Notes: generated by a model from the sequence alone, not told the origin. 64,000 nt of DNA from Callorhinus ursinus (GCF_003265705.1 NW_020312848.1:56091707-56155706), one strand, 5' to 3'; positions 44,074-55,048 are shown, counted from the first letter of the stretch. Translations and numbers: made by a program.

Positions 44074-44266
44074 TTTTTTTAAGATTTTATTTCTTTATTT
44101 GAGAGAGAGAATGAGATCGAGAGAAAGCATGAGAGGGAGGAGGGTCAGAGGGAGAAGCAGACTCCCTGCTGAGCAGGGAGCCTGATGCGGGACTCGATCC
44201 CGGAACTCCAGGATCATGACCTGAGCCGAAGGCAGTTGCTTAACCAACTGAGCCACCCAGGCTCCC
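44074..44266 (-). mobile_element. Can-SINE, antisense, second of a pair
   Basis: A full SINE in reverse. AAAGGAACTTTTTT precedes it and AACAAGGAACTTTTTT follows it, so the same target word occurs three times in this cluster. Confidence 0.93.
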
Positions 44267-44324
44267 TAACAAGGAACTTTTTTATTGGGACTTATTTTTT
44301 TCCTCTTAACAGAAAGCTTTGAAA

Positions 44325-44490
44325 CAAAATAGTGATGTAGTAGAAAGAATCAAGGTACCTGAGTTTTGTCACTATGTAGTATGTGAACATGGGCCTGTCA
44401 CTTTAACTCGCTGGGATCAACAATTTGTGCTATAAATATAGAGTAAGAGGGTTAAAAATCAAGATCCCTTCCGGTTCTTTTTCAAGTCCT
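44325..44490 (+). repeat. MIR-type SINE
   Basis: TAGAAAGAATCAAGGTACCT, GGGCCTGTCACTTTAACTCG and the GATCCCTTCCGGTTCT end follow the MIR3/MIRb order. Confidence 0.7.
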
Positions 44491-45469
44491 ACCATCTGTA
44501 GAGTCTGGCAACTATAGTAATCCTATCAAAGTGGGATGTTTTGCAGAATCCCAGTTGGTTTGAGGCAGTGCCTCTGACTACACTGACTTAGGATAACAGC
44601 TGTTTCTTGTGTGTGGGCCACAGATTCCAGGATTTATATAAGCTGTCATTGGAAAGCAAGCTAATTTTCCTAAATTTTTATTTTTTAATTATTTGTTGTT
44701 ATATTTGCAAGAGGGAATCAAGTGTATCAGGAATATTGACTAACTTGTGTTAAGTGAGTGGTTGGAATCACATCTGTGTTTGCTTTTTGAGACTAGCAGT
44801 AGCTTTTTTGAGAATAGTCGGTCAGGTTATCTTTCTAAATAAGACAGGGAAATCAATAACACATTTCATTTTTGCAGAAGAGCAGTTATTTTCCATAAGG
44901 TTTGCATTTGCATTTTTTGTTTTTATTTCCCAGTAAAACATAAGCATTCAACTTTCTTTAGCTTTATCTGTCTTCAGAAATTAATGAAGTCAATTTGCAT
45001 AAGAAGCAGTTAATGTGGAAAACCTAAAATTTTTATTTAATACCAGTTTGTGTTGTACATCTTTTTTTGTTGGTTGTTACTAGAAACCTCTTTTTCATGA
45101 AGACACATTGTTCTTATTTACTTGAAGCTAAATTGCTTTGATTTCTTGGTTCATTGTGGTGAAATTGAGTACCATAATTCTTAAGAGGAAGTCAAGTATC
45201 AAAAAAAATGCTTAAGAATTATAAATCCTATTTTCATTTCTATCCTGTATTTTATGAGAAATTGCAATATGGAAAAATTTTAACTCAACTTCTAATTGGC
45301 CGTATTTATGCAACTACTGTGTGATTGGCATCAAAGAAATATCACATATAATTCCTGCTCTTGAATAGATTATTATTTAAAGGAAAAAGAGAAAAAGTGT
45401 TCAAGTCAAAAAGTGTTTCTTTGCCTAATATGGGCTAGAGTAAACACAGATCATGGTAAAGTTTCATTT
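44491..45469. other. Unique AT-rich DNA, nothing recognised
   Basis: No gene or repeat was recognised. Confidence 0.5.
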
Positions 45470-45534
45470 GTGCGTGCGTGTGTGTGTGTGTGTGTTTGTG
45501 TGTATAGTATTTCTGGTATATATATATATATATA
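45470..45534 (+). repeat. (TG)n then (TA)n microsatellites
   Basis: A GTGC/GT run at 45470-45505 is followed by a TA run at about 45518-45534. Confidence 0.85.
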
Positions 45535-45554
45535 GGAAATTCATGCTAATTTTA

Positions 45555-45579
45555 ACCAACTGAGCCACCCAGGTGCCCC
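45555..45579 (-). mobile_element. 25-bp Can-SINE head with target duplications
   Basis: Only the first 25 bases of a SINE are present in reverse (ACCAACTGAGCCACCCAGGT plus GCCCC). They are flanked by AATTCATG(C/T)TAATTTTA at 45538-45554 and 45580-45596. The body and A tail are absent. A deletion at the shared TTA(A) between the left duplication and the SINE would explain it. Confidence 0.85.
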
Positions 45580-45596
45580 AATTCATGTTAATTTTA

Positions 45597-46100
45597 GACA
45601 TATAGATCTAGATTTCTTATGGAATTGAGAATTATGTTATCCCTCAGACACTTCATTCCATGGAGGTAGTGCCTCTGGTCAGAAGTACTATGGATTATAC
45701 TCTTGATATTGAATCAAATTCTTACACACCGACTAATTGTTAGTTATGTTTTATTTCTGACTGTGGGCCTTAGGATTCCATAAATTTTCAGAATTTGTTT
45801 GATTATGCATCAAAATTTAGTTTTGATATTTCATATCCATTTGATTAGTGTAACCAGTTGATGCATGTGCAATGGGACAATTTGGTGTGAAGGTCTGGGT
45901 GTGGCAAAGAACCTGGACAGGATAGGATGGGTCCAGTAGAGAGAGGCTGTAGGTGGGGCTAGATGCTGGCTAGTTAAGAAGAAGAGCATATGGGTAATGA
46001 AGGTCAAAACGAGTCTGGAGGCTGTGGAATCAGTTGAAGCAGGAAATGCAAACAAGGCAAGCAGGATATCAAGTAGCTCATGACTGCAACAGCAATATAA
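45597..46100. other. Unique DNA, nothing recognised
   Basis: A purine-rich part (45890-46060) gives a 74-codon minus frame without known relatives. Confidence 0.45.
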
Positions 46101-46870
46101 TAAGGGAAAGGTTTCTAATTTCAGTGCTGGAACTGATTTCCCTCTTTTTCATGATTCCAGCTGAGTGTAAAACCTTGCCTCTTCCAGGTATTTTGTAGCT
46201 AGAAGAGATGGTGGGCCTTCAAGTATGTTCTGAAGTAAGTACGGGCAGAGCATGAAAACAGAATTATAGAGAACTTGTTATATACAACAGAAGTCTCAAA
46301 AATGAACATAAAGCTTCTTCACCCCGAGAGAAACTAAAAACAAGTATTAGAAAACCAAAGCATTCTTTCATTGTGTGTGCAACACTTTAATTTGTAAATC
46401 CAGTCCCTGACCTTTCAGAGCTAATTTATGCATGTAATATCATTTCTGCCAAAATCATTCTGGGATTTTTTTGGCGGTGGGGGACTTGAAAGGATGATCT
46501 AATGGGAAAATAAACATGAGAGCTTCCCAAGAAACTTTCCAAAAAGAAGAGCAATGGGTAATAATGATTAAAAAATGTAAACAGATCTGGGGAACAATAT
46601 TTGAGTCTAGAAATAGATTCAACTATATATAAACAATATAATAAAATATGTTTTCTCCAAAAAAGGAAGAATTGTAGTGGTGTTGAGAAGCTGAGTAGCA
46701 TTTTTTGAAAAGGTAGTTACATCAACATCTTTTACTGTATACCAATATAAATTTAAAAAAATTAGTGAACTTGATGAATTAATGAAATTAATGAAAAGAA
46801 TCATTTTCTAGAAAGACCAAAAGAAAATTGAATAAGAATATAAAATAGAACCATGAAAGGATTTTAAGGT

Positions 46871-47078
46871 TTTTTTTTTTAAGATTTTATTTATTTTATT
46901 TTTAGAGAGTGTGTGTGCACAGTGAGGGGCAGAGGGGGAGGGAAAGGGAGAGAATCTCAAGCAGACTCTGTGCTCAGCGTGGAGCCTGTGGTGGGGCTTG
47001 ATCCCAGGACCCTGAGATCATGACCTGATCTGAAACCAAGAGTTGGATGCTCAACAGACTGAGTCACCCAGGTGCTCC
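46871..47078 (-). mobile_element. Can-SINE, antisense, older variant
   Basis: A reverse SINE with GAGTCACCCAGGTGCTCC as its head. The flanks GGATTTTAAGG and GGATTTTTTTC are a weak target duplication. Confidence 0.88.
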
Positions 47079-47110
47079 TGGATTTTTTTCTAGTTTTAAA
47101 AGAATAGAAG

Positions 47111-47302
47111 AGGGGCACCTGGGGGGTTCAGTTGGTTAAACGTCTGCCTTTGGCTCAGGTCATGATTTCGGGGTCCTGGGATCGAGCTCCCCCTCAGGCT
47201 CTCTGCTCAGTGGGGAGTCTACTTTTCCCTCTCACTTTCTCTCTGTGCTCTCCCTCTTTCTCTCTCTCTGTCTCAAATAAATAAATAAAATCTTTAAAAA
47301 AA
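47111..47302 (+). mobile_element. Can-SINE, sense
   Basis: Full length with target duplication TAAAAGAATAGAAG at 47097-47110 and 47303-47316. It is head to head with the SINE just upstream. Confidence 0.95.
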
Positions 47303-47460
47303 TAAAAGAATAGAAGAAATAAAAAGATAGATTTGAAAAATATTTAAAATATATGCTCAGTGATAACAGATTTTTCAATATGATAGTAACAAAGTGGGAA
47401 GATAGATTTGTACCAATATGACTGAAAAAGAATATGTATAAAGTATAAAATGATTGTTCA

Positions 47461-47648
47461 TTTTTTTTAAGATTTTTTATTTATTTGCGAGAGAGAGAAT
47501 GAGAGAGAGCATGAGAGGGAGGAGGGTCAGAGGGAGAAGCAGACTCCCCGCTGAGCAGGGAGCCCGATGTGGGACTTGATCCCAGGACTCCAGGATCATG
47601 ACCTGAACCAAAGGCAGTTGCTTAACCAACTGAGCCACCCAGGCGCCC
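47461..47648 (-). mobile_element. Can-SINE, antisense
   Basis: A full SINE in reverse with target duplication TGATTGTTC at 47452-47460 and 47649-47657. Confidence 0.93.
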
Positions 47649-48350
47649 TGATTGTTCTTTTTTATTCCACAAACACTAAGACTTTTACAGATGAATGGGC
47701 AAAACAAATAATTTACACAAAGGGAAATATAGTTAATAAGTGAACATGAAAAAATGTTTATCATAATTCATAATCAAAGATTTTGCTCAAGTTTATAGCA
47801 CATAGATATTTTATAATTATTGAGGTCATCTCCCCTCCCATTACAAAGAGAACATCTCATGTTGGCAGATTTTCAGTAAAATTTGCACAGCCGTTTTTGA
47901 AAAAAAAAAAAATAGGAAAAGTGAAAAAATTTTTCAAACCCTTTGGCTTAGTAATTCCATCTCTAGGAATCTATCCCAAGGAAATATGTGTACATACCAT
48001 CATTAGACGCTCTTGTTTTCCATAAATAGCAAATGATTGGAAATAACCTCAATGTTTATAGAAAAGGAACTGATACATTTTGATGCTGCATCAACATAAT
48101 AAAATGTGATTGAGTCATTACAATGAAATGTATAAAGACTGAATACTTGAGAAATACATCTAAGGTGTAATATGTTGCCACAATATGATTTCAAGAACAG
48201 GATAGTTAGTGTGTGTGAAAGCTAAATAGGTAATAATGATAGTAATTCCATTGAAATGATAGTTTACAGGATATTTTAAAATAATTACAATAATGTTTAA
48301 AGTGATATTCCCTTTCTCATAAACAAATAGGAAAAGGAATCTAATGCCTG

Positions 48351-48600
48351 CCCTTGTGAAGCATCATGAAATTGAAATTCCAGGACATGGAGTCTCAGGA
48401 GCCTGAGGTGAATGGGTGGTAGATAATCAGACACATCGACCGTTTGGCTTTTTTCTAACAGTCCTAGTCACACAATTCAGCTCTAAAGACTCCTTCACTA
48501 ACAGGGGAAATAGGGAGGGAGGTTTCATAAGATTCAAGCTTATTAGCCCAAGCATTTTTACTGGCCAACTTGATGAAATTTATTTGAATTTTACTTTTTA
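48351..48600. other. Unique AT-rich DNA, nothing recognised
   Basis: No gene or repeat was recognised. Confidence 0.45.
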
Positions 48601-48602
48601 CA

Positions 48603-48629
48603 GTGTGTGTGTGTGTGTGTGTGTGTGTT
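48603..48629 (+). repeat. (TG)n microsatellite
   Basis: A run of about 13 TG units. Confidence 0.9.
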
Positions 48630-48680
48630 GCAGGGGGGAGGGAAGCAAGTGAGGGGGTAGAAATAACTTACAATGCTTTT

Positions 48681-48882
48681 TTTTTAAAAAAAGATTTTAT
48701 TTATTTGAGAGAGAGAGGGAGGGAGAGAGAGATTGAGAGAGAGAGAGAGAATGAGAGAACGAGTAGGGGGAGGGGCAGAGGAAGAAGCAGACTCCCCGCT
48801 GCGCAGTGAGCCTGACTCAGGACTTGATCCCAGGACCTGAGCTGAAGGCAGATGCTTAACTGACTGAGCCACCCAGGTGCCC
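48681..48882 (-). mobile_element. Can-SINE, antisense
   Basis: A full SINE in reverse. ACTTACAATGCTTTT (48666-48680) and ACTTAGGATGCTTTT (48883-48897) are the diverged target duplication. Confidence 0.93.
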
Positions 48883-49028
48883 ACTTAGGATGCTTTTATA
48901 AGTCGTTTGCATAAAATAATTAGATACCCAAAGAATAACTTCTATAAACGGTCTGAATTCCAGCTTTACTGTTAAGAAAAAATTAGATATGAACACTCTA
49001 CCTTCCAGAAAACATCAATCAGTGAGTT

Positions 49029-49044
49029 TGAATTTTACTTCTTT
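49029..49044. repeat. Left target-site duplication of dimeric L1 tail
   Basis: TGAATTTTACTTCTTT, repeated exactly at 49228-49243. Confidence 0.9.
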
Positions 49045-49227
49045 TTTTTTAAAATTTTTTATTGTTATGTTAATCACCATATATTACATCATTAGTTTTT
49101 GGTGCAGTGTTCCATGATTCATTGTTTGTTCATAATTTTTTTTAATTTTTTTATTGTTATGTTAATCACCATATATTACATCATTAGTTTTTGGTGCAGT
49201 GTTCCATGATTCATTGTTTGTTCATAA
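49045..49227 (-). mobile_element. Dimeric carnivore L1 3' tail, antisense
   Basis: Two head-to-tail copies of the last 80-90 bases of carnivore L1 (about 49045-49137 and 49138-49227) are nearly identical. In sense each begins at TTATGAACAAACAATG and runs to AACATAACAATAAA with its own A/T-rich tail. A single exact 16-bp target duplication encloses both, so the dimer seems to have inserted as one unit. Confidence 0.9.
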
Positions 49228-49243
49228 TGAATTTTACTTCTTT
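49228..49243. repeat. Right target-site duplication of dimeric L1 tail
   Basis: Second copy of TGAATTTTACTTCTTT. Confidence 0.9.
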
Positions 49244-49451
49244 GAAGGTACACAGGAGGAATATAAGTTGAGGTAGTACTGTAAATAGCAGGTCTGTAGC
49301 CATTGCTATGCCAGAAAATAAAATAAACAATAGTTACACTAGTTGGCATTTGGAAAATTGGACAAAGCTTAAGAATTCAAGCACATTTTCAGATTGTATT
49401 CTTAGTTTGTTTTCTATTCAAAAGGGTACCTTGTTTGTCACTGATTTGATG

Positions 49452-50020
49452 GAGTATTAGTCATCTTGGGCTGCCATAACAAAATGTCATAGACTGAATG
49501 GCTTAAACAACAGAAATTTTTTTCTCAGTTGAAGGTTGGATTCCAAGTTCTAAGTGCTGTGGGCCATTCATTTCCATAGTGAGGGCTCTCTTCCTGGTTT
49601 TCAGACACCCGCCTTCTTGCTATCTCTTCACATGGCGACAGAGGGAGAGGGAGAAACCTGTCTGATGTCTCTTCTTCTAAGGGCACTAATCCCATCGTGA
49701 AGGCTCCATTTTTATGATCTCATCTAAACCTATTACCTCCCAAAAGTCCCACCTTTAAATACTATCACACTGGGGGTAAGGTCTTCAGCATATGAATTTT
49801 AAAGATTTATTTGAGAGAGAGAGAAAGTGAGAGACAGAGTACAAGTGGAGGGGAAGGGGCAGAGGGAGAAGGACAAGCAGACTCCCCACTGGGCTGGGAG
49901 CTCCATCCTAGGATCCTGGGATCATGACCTGAATTGAAGGTAGATGCTTAACCAACTGAGCTACCCAGGCTCCCTCAACATATGAATTTTAGGGGGACAC
50001 AATTCAGTCCATAGCAGATG
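49452..50020 (-). mobile_element. MLT1-type LTR, antisense, split by Can-SINE
   Basis: GGCTGCCATAACAAAATGTC, AACAACAGAAATTTTTTTCT, CTCTTCACATGGCGACAGAG, then after the SINE GGGGGACACAATTCAGTCCA and TAGCA. It is the same family as the LTR at 31035-31405. Confidence 0.8.
49801..49975 (-). mobile_element. Can-SINE, antisense, within MLT1
   Basis: A reverse SINE with target duplication CATATGAATTTTA at about 49789-49801 and 49979-49991. Confidence 0.92.
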
Positions 50021-52252
50021 GTAAATAATCTTGCCAACAAGGACCCTATCTTATAGTTTTTTAGTTTCCAAGCAGGGAACTCATTCTAATTACATATGTG
50101 CTGCCATGGAGATCAGAATCTGTATTGGTTAATTAAAGGTGGTAGCTTGTTAATCTTTTGTTCATTGTGATATGATATTCAATCACACTTTCATAGTAAT
50201 CCATGGGATTTTGTCATTGAGTTATCCTTCTGTTAGAATGCTAATAAGCAACAATAGCATTTCAGTTTATGTGTTTAATTATTCTCTTTTCCTTTTCTAG
50301 AACATTAACATCTTTTAGGTATGCTAAATTTTCTAGGTTATGATAAATTTGTGAGATCTCCTCAAAAGATATAATTACACTAGTTTATCATAGGTGAATT
50401 AAGTTCAGATTCTTTGTAGGGAAAAGTGAATGTTTTTGTACTCTTTACATCAAACATTGAATAGACATGAGGACAAGAGACAAAGGAACAAATGGCACAT
50501 CCTGAGTTTAGCCAGCACTCCTTATAACCAACCTACTTTGTTTTTTCTGTGCCAAAATAGTGGGTTAGTTCAGTCACTTCAGTTAGAGATATTGGTGCCT
50601 TAATCCCCTACGTAGACAGTCAGATAGATTAGAGCACAGAATGCTGGGAACTTTCTTTTAGTTTTTTACATCTTTCAGGAGGAAGAAAGGAAAAGAAAAA
50701 GTTAAGAAATCCTTTGGCTTTGACTTTGCTGAGACTTTCTGATGAATCTGTGTCTAACAATATTTGAAAGTACTGATTTTTTTTTTAGCATACTATGATA
50801 GGACATTGTCCTGTAAATGGAAAAATATCTCATTAAAATAAACATAAAAAATAACTGGAAATAGAATCTTAAGTGTTTGTTTTTGTTCTTGTTTTTGAAT
50901 TTCACTCAATTCTCTTTTGAGGTTCTAGGCAGAATTAAATAAGAAAGAAAATGTGCGTGATAAGGTTCTTAATGAGTGGTGATTTCTTAATGAGTGGTGA
51001 TTTTATGTAAATACAGCTCCAATTTCTTTTTTTTTTTTGCTTTAAGCCTAGGACAAAGATAAAAAGTTTTCAGAATGATAAAGCTTGTGTTTCCATTCAT
51101 TGTGTTTCATTCGGTTGAGAGGCTATGGAAGAAGATTTTTATTTTTACATTTGTATAAAGTAATTACATCTGCTACTTTCTTAGTTTCTTTTTCTATAGT
51201 AACATAGTTTACTAAACACTAACTCAGAAAATACTTGTAAAACTGTTATCCTTCGGTGTCTCCTTTACGCATGGGACATCATTTTATGCCAGTGTATGCC
51301 ATTTATAGCAATTTCCAATAGGTATTATTTATAATAATTTGTATCACTGTCTGTGTATAAGATTGGAGGCACACTAATTTTCAGAACATTAAATCCCTAT
51401 TTAGGGAATTTATTTATAATAATTAATATAGCTATGACAATATAATATGGCATTTATTTAAAGATGTTTTTTGTTTTGCTACCTTGGCTTTTTAATATGG
51501 TATTTTACTAAACTGTAAACAAAATTTATCTTGTTTTGTTGAACTTAAAATTTATAGGATGATGTATATGGGAAAGGTTTTGTTTTTGTTTTTTTTTTCT
51601 TTTTCATTATCTGGTTCAACATACTGGTAAATAAACACATATCCCTTTGCTTTTCCTAATTAACACTTTTTTAGAGCATTTTTAAGAAGAAATGTGATAT
51701 AATTATCATAAAAAGTCAGCAAAAACATTAATGAAATATCAAGGTAATTAAAAAACTACTTTCCTATAGGCTTCTGTCAGGGGCTTGCAGAAAAGTCTCA
51801 GAAGAATTTGCTTTTTTCACAGCTATTTAATTAACTTGAGAGAAGTCCCAAGTGTACACTTAATACAAATATGCTTCACAAAAGGTGGTGACTCTAATAT
51901 ATACAGGGGTGTCTTCACCAGCGGCCAGACCAAGACCAAAATGTGCTTTTCATGGGCAATTTGGTTATAATTTATTAATTTCAGCAGAAGTTTAAGCATA
52001 TAAACAGGGTAATTTCATTGTGAGCTTGGTCAGAATAGCTCCTAAAATCATTCCTTATATTGGTTGCCTCATAAATCTGTTTTATAGCCACATGTTCACC
52101 AATTTTCTTCAAGTCCGGATATTCCTGGCGCAGGCTTCTTCAGGAAAAAGATTTCTTTATGTAACATTTGCTCCTCAGAGATGTGTCTATGGGAGAGGAC
52201 TTTTGTCTGCAACAATTGTAAGGGTTTCCTAGCAAGTGGTGCCGAGGAACAG
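50021..52252. other. Unique AT-rich DNA, one tandem duplication
   Basis: No gene or interspersed repeat was recognised. The 18-bp duplication at 50966-51001 is listed separately. Open frames stay below 71 codons. Confidence 0.5.
50966..51001 (+). repeat. Perfect 18-bp tandem duplication
   Basis: TTCTTAATGAGTGGTGAT occurs twice in a row without mismatch. Confidence 0.95.
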
Positions 52253-52268
52253 AAGTAGATGGATTCCT

Positions 52269-52410
52269 CAGGACATGATCCCAGCGTCCTGGGATCGAGC
52301 CCCGCATCGGGCTCCCCGCTCAGCGGGAAGCCTGCTTCTCCCTCTCCCGCTCCTCCTGCTTGTGTTCCCTCTCTCTCTGTGAAATAAATAAATAAAATCT
52401 TTAAAAAAAA
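52269..52410 (+). mobile_element. 5'-truncated Can-SINE, sense
   Basis: It begins at CAGGACATGATCCC, so about 55 bases of tRNA-derived head are missing. The target duplication AAGTAGATGGATTCCT is exact at 52253-52268 and 52411-52426. Truncation therefore happened during insertion, and the copy lacks the A box of the pol III promoter. Confidence 0.95.
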
Positions 52411-52594
52411 AAGTAGATGGATTCCTGCTGTGTTCTCTACAGGCCAGAGTATATTGCAGAAACTTAACACATATTAATTAAAGCAAAGCAAAACAAAGAA
52501 AACACAACTGGACCTTAAAGAGGAACAAATAAGTAATCACAATCTGTATTTTGTTTTTGTTTTTTTTTGGGGGGGGTGTATCTCTTAAATTGAC

Positions 52595-53060
52595 TAGCAC
52601 TTATAGAGCATACTGCTCTGATTGATACTCCAGAGGCACTTTCACATATATTGTTAGTTGTTATTATTATAGTTATTGGTATTGTTTCACATATATTATT
52701 AGTTAAGTCTTAGAGTAACCTTGTGAGGTTCAGCTATTTTTTCCAATTTATTTATTTGAGAGAGAGAGAGAGCGCGTGCATGCGCCTGTGCGCAGGGGGA
52801 GGGGCAGAGGGAGAGGGAGAGAGAATCTCAAGCAGACTCCCCGCCAAGTGGGGAACCCAATTCAGGGCTTGATCTCACAACCCTGAGATCATGACTGGAG
52901 TTGAAATCAAGAGTCAGACGTTTAACCCACTGAGCCACCAGGCACCCGGGTTCAGCTGTTTTTCTAATTATACTGATAAGGAACTGAAGTTCAAGGGGAA
53001 GCCTTAGGCAAGATTCCATAGCTGGTTGGGAATAGAACTAGAAATTCGAGGGCCTTTTTC
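52595..53060 (-). repeat. MIR SINE, split by Can-SINE
   Basis: CTAGCACTTATAGAGCATAC on one side, and GATAAGGAACTGAAGTTCAA, GGGAATAGAACTAGAAATTC beyond the nested SINE, form a reverse MIR. Confidence 0.75.
52742..52948 (-). mobile_element. Old Can-SINE, antisense
   Basis: A reverse SINE with target duplication GGTTCAGCT(A/G)TTTTT at 52727-52741 and 52949-52963. A GCGCGTGCATGCGC word lies in its purine part. Confidence 0.92.
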
Positions 53061-53239
53061 GTTCTAGTTGGTTGGCTACCCTTCCATACTGTGTTCCCCT
53101 CTTCCTTTTGTGTTCTCTCCAGTGCAGGCTGCATATGTAGAACAGAAAGGAAGGGATTCAGCCGAAAATCCTTGTTTTCTTTTCTGTGTGACTCAGCCCA
53201 GCCGAGATTACTGGACTCTACGACAGTGTAATCCAAGTC

Positions 53240-53945
53240 ACCATTATTTCTGCCCTAGCACGCCGCAGTAGCCTTCTGACTGCATGCTCTCCCCCTCACA
53301 GCAGCCAGTGATCTTTCTGAAATGTAGTTTGGATCATGTCATCCTTCTGCCGAAAAGCCTTCAGCGATTTTCCATTGTACTTAAAATAAAATCCAAAATG
53401 CTTATTTTGGTCTACAAGACCCAACCCATTCTGGCTCCTGCTTATCTTTGCCTCACTTGTTTAGTGTCACCTAACCATACACAGTTCCTGGAATGCCTCG
53501 AGCTTTTTCCTGGCCTCAAAACCTTGCACCGGCACTTTTGTCTGCAGTTTAAGTTCTTTCTGACTACCTTCAGCTGATTGAGCCTTCAGTTTTTAGCCCA
53601 GATGTCATTTCCTGAAGAAATACCTTCTCTCACCTCTTGATCGAAGACTTCTTGTTTTATTCATATTCTTTTTCTCTCCTGGCATTTATAATTTGCCTTT
53701 ATGTTCCTGTAATAAGTAACATTTAGAGAGCCCTTGCAGTGTGCCAGTCACTGAGTACTGCCTTTAGCCCTGTTTAATAGATGAGGGAAGTAAGATGCTG
53801 TCCTGGATTACAGTAAATCCTGAGCCAGGCTTTCAATCCAGACTTCCTCCACAAGACTGCAAGTTCTCGGAGGGCAGGAACCAGGCCCATGTGTTGCTAC
53901 GTGCCCATGTGCCTGGCATGTGGTAGACCCTCAACAATTGAACAA
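53240..53945 (+). mobile_element. L2 LINE 3' region with nested MIR
   Basis: The order GGATCATGTCATCCTTCTGC, AAAATAAAATCCAAAATGC, CTACAAGACCCAACCCATTC, then GAGGGCAGGAACCAGGCCCA and GTGCCTGGCATGTGGTAGAC is L2. A reverse MIR piece (GAGCCCTTGCAGTGTGCCAG) sits at about 53720-53850. Confidence 0.85.
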
Positions 53946-53959
53946 ATGACTTGTTTTCA

Positions 53960-54576
53960 TAAGAGTGTTATTGAAATGTAGTGAACATACGTAAAACCTG
54001 CCCTTTTAAAGTATGCAGTTCAGTGCTTTTTAGTATTTCCAGAGTTGGGCAACCATCAACACTAATTTTAGAATGTTTGCATCACTCCTAAAAGAAACCC
54101 TGTACCCATTAATAGTCACTTCTCATTTCCCCCTTCCCCATTCCCTGGAAACCGTAATCTACTTTCTGTCTCTGTGGATTTTCTTATTCTGGAAATTTCA
54201 TGTAAATAGAATCATACAGCATATGATTTTCTGTGACTGGCTTTTTTCACTTAGCATAATCTTTTCAAGCTCCACCCATGTGATGGCATGTGTCAGTGCT
54301 CCATTTTTTTTTCCTGAATATGATTCTCTTATACAGATGGAAATATTGCCTATTATTTATCCATTCATCATTTGATGGGGATTTGAGTTGTTTCTACTTT
54401 TTGGTTTTATGAATAATATTGCTGTGAACATTTGTGTGCACTTTTTGTGAGGATATATGCTTTCAATTCTCATGGGCATATACTTAGGAGTAGAATTGCT
54501 GGGTCATGTGGTAACTCTGTTTAACATTTGGAAGAATTGACAAACTATTTTCCAAAGTGGCACAGTGACTAAGACC
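53960..54576 (-). mobile_element. L1M 3' UTR, antisense
   Basis: TTTAAAGTATGCAGTTCAGT, CACTCCTAAAAGAAACCCTG, CCCCATTCCCTGGAAACC, then AGAATTGCTGGGTCATGTGG and CTATTTTCCAAAGTGGCA are the reverse complement of an old L1 3' UTR. Confidence 0.9.
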
Positions 54577-55048
54577 TGTCAAAGAAAACCAGAACTGGAT
54601 AGTAGTTAAAAGAAGTAAAGACAAACTTTATTCAGGACTATCGCAGTAGGGGAAAGAGACCTCAGTATGCAACTGAGCTCAATTCTGAATACAACAAGGA
54701 AAAGTGGGGATTTATAGCCAAGGAGCGGGGTAGGGGTAGGGGGAATCAGTGGTTGGAAAATTACTATGAGGGTAATCTTTGCTGAACTGATCTAACAGAA
54801 TTCTTGCTGAAGGCAGGCCAGGGTGATATGACATGGGGGATGGTGGGGGATGAAGAATTTGATGAGCTATTGAAGATGATCAGATATTAAGGGTGGGGGA
54901 TTCTGGCTAAACCTACTTAACAGGATTCTTGCTAAAATTGGGCAATGGAAAGGCAGACGTGCAAGTCCAAAAGTCAAGGCCTACAGGAAAGAGGATTCAG
55001 AGAAACCTGATTAAGATTTGGTTAGAGAGACTTGTCAGACTCTTAACA
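54577..55048 (-). mobile_element. Possible solo LTR, antisense
   Basis: About 472 bases bounded by TGTCAAAG and CTTAACA, which in minus orientation give TG...CA ends. AATAAAGTTTGTC reads on the minus strand near the 3' end, like a poly(A) signal in an R region. It has an LTR-like length and G-rich middle. No 4-6 bp target duplication is visible, so the boundaries are uncertain. No viral genes are present. Confidence 0.45.

Larger units (their letters stand above)
46560..48350 (+). mobile_element. Decayed L1M, sense, with three nested SINEs
   Basis: L1 ORF2-end and 3' UTR text occurs in order: TTTGAGTCTAGAAATAGATT (46600), CAGATGAATGGGCAAAACAA (about 47690), AGTAATTCCATCTCTAGGAA (47950), TCTATCCCAAGGAAATATG, then ATGATTGGAAATAACCTCAA (48031). 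Stops are everywhere. The 5' boundary is uncertain and could lie nearer 46100. Confidence 0.7.

Noticed and set aside
42990..44270. Regular dense repeats that might suggest an array
   Set aside because: They are independent Can-SINE insertions in both orientations with target duplications, not a CRISPR or satellite array.
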